7,979 nucleotides of DNA from Methylocapsa sp. (GTDB lineage: Bacteria > Pseudomonadota > Alphaproteobacteria > Rhizobiales > Beijerinckiaceae), in contig JAFMSB010000064.1 in the NCBI GenBank assembly GCA_017353815.1, positions 1 through 7,979 of the forward strand. The letters are read 5' to 3'. The translations under genes and the position numbers were made by a program. The stretch's first letter is position 1. Each line of letters begins with the position of its first letter. The notes below the pieces were generated by a model. The model was not told where the DNA came from and did no database searches. It worked only from the letters and a program-made list of their open reading frames with translations. Below are positions 7,158-7,979 of this stretch, piece by piece.

Positions 7158-7180
7158 TTGCCATAGCAGTACAGTGGCAA
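7158..7180. promoter_or_regulatory. Operator-like inverted repeat
   Basis: TTGCCA (7158-7163) and TGGCAA (7175-7180) are perfect inverted arms of six bases around an 11-base spacer in which two more position pairs match, giving eight of eleven pairs in a 23-base dyad. The size and symmetry suit a dimeric transcription factor. It lies about 200 bases upstream of the hpnN start. The regulator is unknown and chance cannot be excluded. Confidence 0.3.
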
Positions 7181-7337
7181 GCCCCTCGCAAGTTGGCGGC
7201 CTGGGTACGCAGGGGGATCACCGGCAACGGGCGAGGGCGTGGATGACCATGAATCGTTCGAGGCGCGCGATTTTGCCCGAGCGATTGTCTTCCCGGCCGA
7301 AGCCTGATCGAAGAACTAGAATGACTCATGGGAACGC

Positions 7338-7356
7338 TTTTAGAATACTTCTAAAA
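7338..7356. promoter_or_regulatory. ICE-type Irr box (iron control element)
   Basis: TTTTAGAATACTTCTAAAA is a perfect inverted repeat with eight-base arms and a three-base spacer. It matches the published iron control element pattern of rhizobial Irr, TTTAGAA-N3-TTCTAAA, at every defined base. Irr is a Fur-family regulator of heme and iron genes in alphaproteobacteria. A minus-strand promoter-like pair, TTCACG (7365-7370) and TATTCT (7342-7347) with 17-base spacing, overlaps the box, which would fit repression of transcription toward hpnN, but this promoter is weak. The cupin ATG is 240 bases away on the other side. The sequence match is strong; the regulated gene is uncertain. Confidence 0.65.
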
Positions 7357-7377
7357 ATGTTTCACGTGAAACATTTT
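7354..7377. other. parS: parS centromere-like site (ParB binding)
   Basis: The 16 bases TGTTTCACGTGAAACA at 7358-7373 are the exact canonical parS sequence recognised by chromosomal ParB proteins, including those of alphaproteobacteria. Four flanking A bases (7354-7357) and four T bases (7374-7377) extend it to a perfect 24-base palindrome centred on CG at 7365-7366. ParB loads here, spreads along DNA and, with ParA, moves the origin region to the cell pole. Chromosomal parS sites cluster near oriC, so this suggests an origin-proximal locus. No parA or parB gene is in the window. Its left end overlaps the ICE-type repeat by three bases. Confidence 0.88.
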
Positions 7378-7397
7378 GGTAAGATTTCGGCCCAAAA
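7374..7397. repeat. Inverted repeat sharing the parS right arm
   Basis: TTTTGG (7374-7379) and CCAAAA (7392-7397) are perfect six-base inverted arms with a 12-base spacer. GTAAG (7379-7383) and CTTAC (7399-7403) form an alternative offset pair. The TTTT is shared with the right end of the parS palindrome, so the two structures exclude each other if single-stranded or transcribed. No long T-run follows, so it is not called a terminator. Confidence 0.35.
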
Positions 7398-7596
7398 CCT
7401 TACAAGGCGCTGGACGGCCGCACGCTGCGCGCTCAGTAAGACCGGCCGGACATTTGGTGCAATTCGGATACGCGCGGGCCGGCGCGCCAGTACCCGGATC
7501 TCGGCGCCGGATAGCATCCCGGTGTAAGATCGGCTTCCTTGCAGCGGCGGCAATTTTGCCCGTTGCCGTTCCCCGCACTCTTGAAAGTATGCTCAT

Positions 7597-7979
7597 ATGA
7601 TCCAGCAACAGCCAGCCCCCTCGCTGGCGGAAGCTCCAGCCGTTTGCGAGGCGCCGGGGCGCGGAATTTTGCCTCACTTCAGCGGGCATTCGGCGGCTTT
7701 GCCCGTGCTCTATGAGCTCGATGCGCAGCCGGCCGAGCAAATCTCTCCCCTCGTGCAACGGCAAATGCTGCACGGCGCGCAGTCCACTTTCGTCAAATGG
7801 ATCGCCAAAAAGGGCGCGATCTTTCGGCTGCATCATCATCACAACGAGCAGATTACCTGGATCGTCGAGGGGAGTTGCGATGTCTTTTCTCAGGGCAAAA
7901 AATTCGCGATGAAAGCGGGCATGATTCTCGTCATTCCGCCGAATGTGCCGCATGAATTTGTTTGCACGGAAGATATGAT
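7597..7979 (+). CDS. Cupin domain-containing protein (3' end beyond window)
   Basis: The open frame from ATG 7597 gives 127 residues and runs off the right edge. A roughly 55-residue N-terminal stretch (MIQQQPAPSLAEAP onward, including LPVLYELDAQ) precedes a small single-domain cupin barrel. Cupin motif 1 is GAIFRLHHHHNEQITWIVEG (73-92), with H79, H81 and E84 as likely metal ligands in the HxHxxEQ style. Motif 2 is AGMILVIPPNVPHEF (107-121), giving the fourth ligand H119. Such proteins bind a divalent metal and act as small dioxygenases, isomerases, KdgF-like sugar enzymes or sensors; which applies here is not readable. TGA at 7582-7584 closes the frame upstream, so ATG 7597 is the only ATG start; GAAAG at 7583-7587 is a modest ribosome site. 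The gene is divergent from hpnN, and the parS and ICE-type sites lie about 220-260 bases upstream. Confidence 0.85.
   Translation, partial: MIQQQPAPSLAEAPAVCEAPGRGILPHFSGHSAALPVLYELDAQPAEQISPLVQRQMLHGAQSTFVKWIAKKGAIFRLHHHHNEQITWIVEGSCDVFSQGKKFAMKAGMILVIPPNVPHEFVCTEDM

Larger units (their letters stand above)
6959..7596. other. 638-base intergenic region between divergent hpnN and cupin genes
   Basis: No frame here looks convincingly coding. The longest candidate runs 7329 to 6955 on the minus strand (124 residues from ATG 7327-7329, no ribosome site). Its second half, from about AARAFRSALLNECLCEE, is the more protein-like part and ends by overlapping the hpnN TTG start. A plus-strand frame ending at 7600 has a hydrophobic stretch (CKIGFLAAAAILPVAV) and its TGA overlaps the cupin ATG, but it has no good start. 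Regulatory structure is much clearer: an inverted repeat at 7158-7180, an ICE-type dyad at 7338-7356, a perfect parS palindrome at 7354-7377, and a further dyad at 7374-7397. No RNA gene is recognised. Confidence 0.6.

Noticed and set aside
7153..7527. 124-residue plus-strand ORF crossing the parS site
   Set aside because: The product is Arg/Ser/Thr-rich, has no ribosome site, and runs through both the ICE-type dyad and the parS palindrome, which explain the conserved-looking KMFHVKHF segment.
7376..7600. Plus-strand frame with a hydrophobic stretch whose TGA overlaps the cupin ATG
   Set aside because: It needs a TTG start inside the parS flank with no ribosome site, and the first 45 residues look non-coding; kept only as a note in the intergenic entry.
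7351..7953. 200-residue minus-strand ORF ending MFHVKHF
   Set aside because: It is the antisense shadow of the cupin gene; its last codons are simply the parS palindrome read as codons.
1..7979. CRISPR arrays, tRNA/rRNA genes, insertion sequences, phage or defence genes
   Set aside because: No regularly spaced repeats, clover-leaf sequences, transposase or integrase motifs were seen on either strand.

Overview
The window looks like chromosomal DNA from an alphaproteobacterium, most likely of the Hyphomicrobiales (Rhizobiales), perhaps Beijerinckiaceae or a relative. The reasons are the moderately high GC content, a full-length HpnN hopanoid transporter, an inverted repeat with the form of the Irr iron-control element (ICE) known mainly from rhizobial-type alphaproteobacteria, and gene types (GntP permease next to a patatin-like hydrolase, DUF1269 protein, cupin) common in that group. 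The taxonomic call is inference from gene content only.

Layout from left to right: (i) 2-268 (+), the 3' end of a small protein resembling the CC0125/CC1285 lipoprotein family, cut by the window edge. (ii) 319-801 (+), a GNAT acetyltransferase. (iii) 875-1378 (-), a DUF1269 glycine-rich membrane protein, convergent with the GNAT gene and with a readable promoter at 1417-1445. (iv) 1379-1733, a divergent intergenic region with short repeats and no firm gene. (v) 1734-2780 and 2783-4252 (+), a tight two-gene operon of a patatin-like lipid or ester hydrolase and a GntP-family permease, ending in a hairpin plus T-run that overlaps the last codons. (vi) 4328-6958 (-), hpnN, the RND/MMPL-type hopanoid exporter, convergent with the operon. 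(vii) 6959-7596, a 638-base intergenic region without a firm gene. (viii) 7597 to the window end (+), a cupin-domain protein that runs off the right edge.

The most striking part is the region between hpnN and the cupin gene. At 7338-7356 there is a perfect 8+3+8 inverted repeat matching the ICE/Irr-box pattern. Overlapping it at 7354-7377 is a perfect 24-base palindrome whose core is the exact canonical parS site, TGTTTCACGTGAAACA, bound by ParB. A third, weaker dyad shares the parS right arm. A chromosome-partition site and an iron-regulator site thus share bases, with no parAB genes in view. The parS site suggests the locus is near the replication origin. The window cannot show whether Irr and ParB compete here, or which flanking gene is controlled.

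Functionally, the patatin/GntP pair suggests hydrolysis of a lipid or polyester-type substrate together with uptake of a small organic acid. HpnN moves hopanoids from the inner to the outer membrane. No hopanoid biosynthesis gene is visible beside it.
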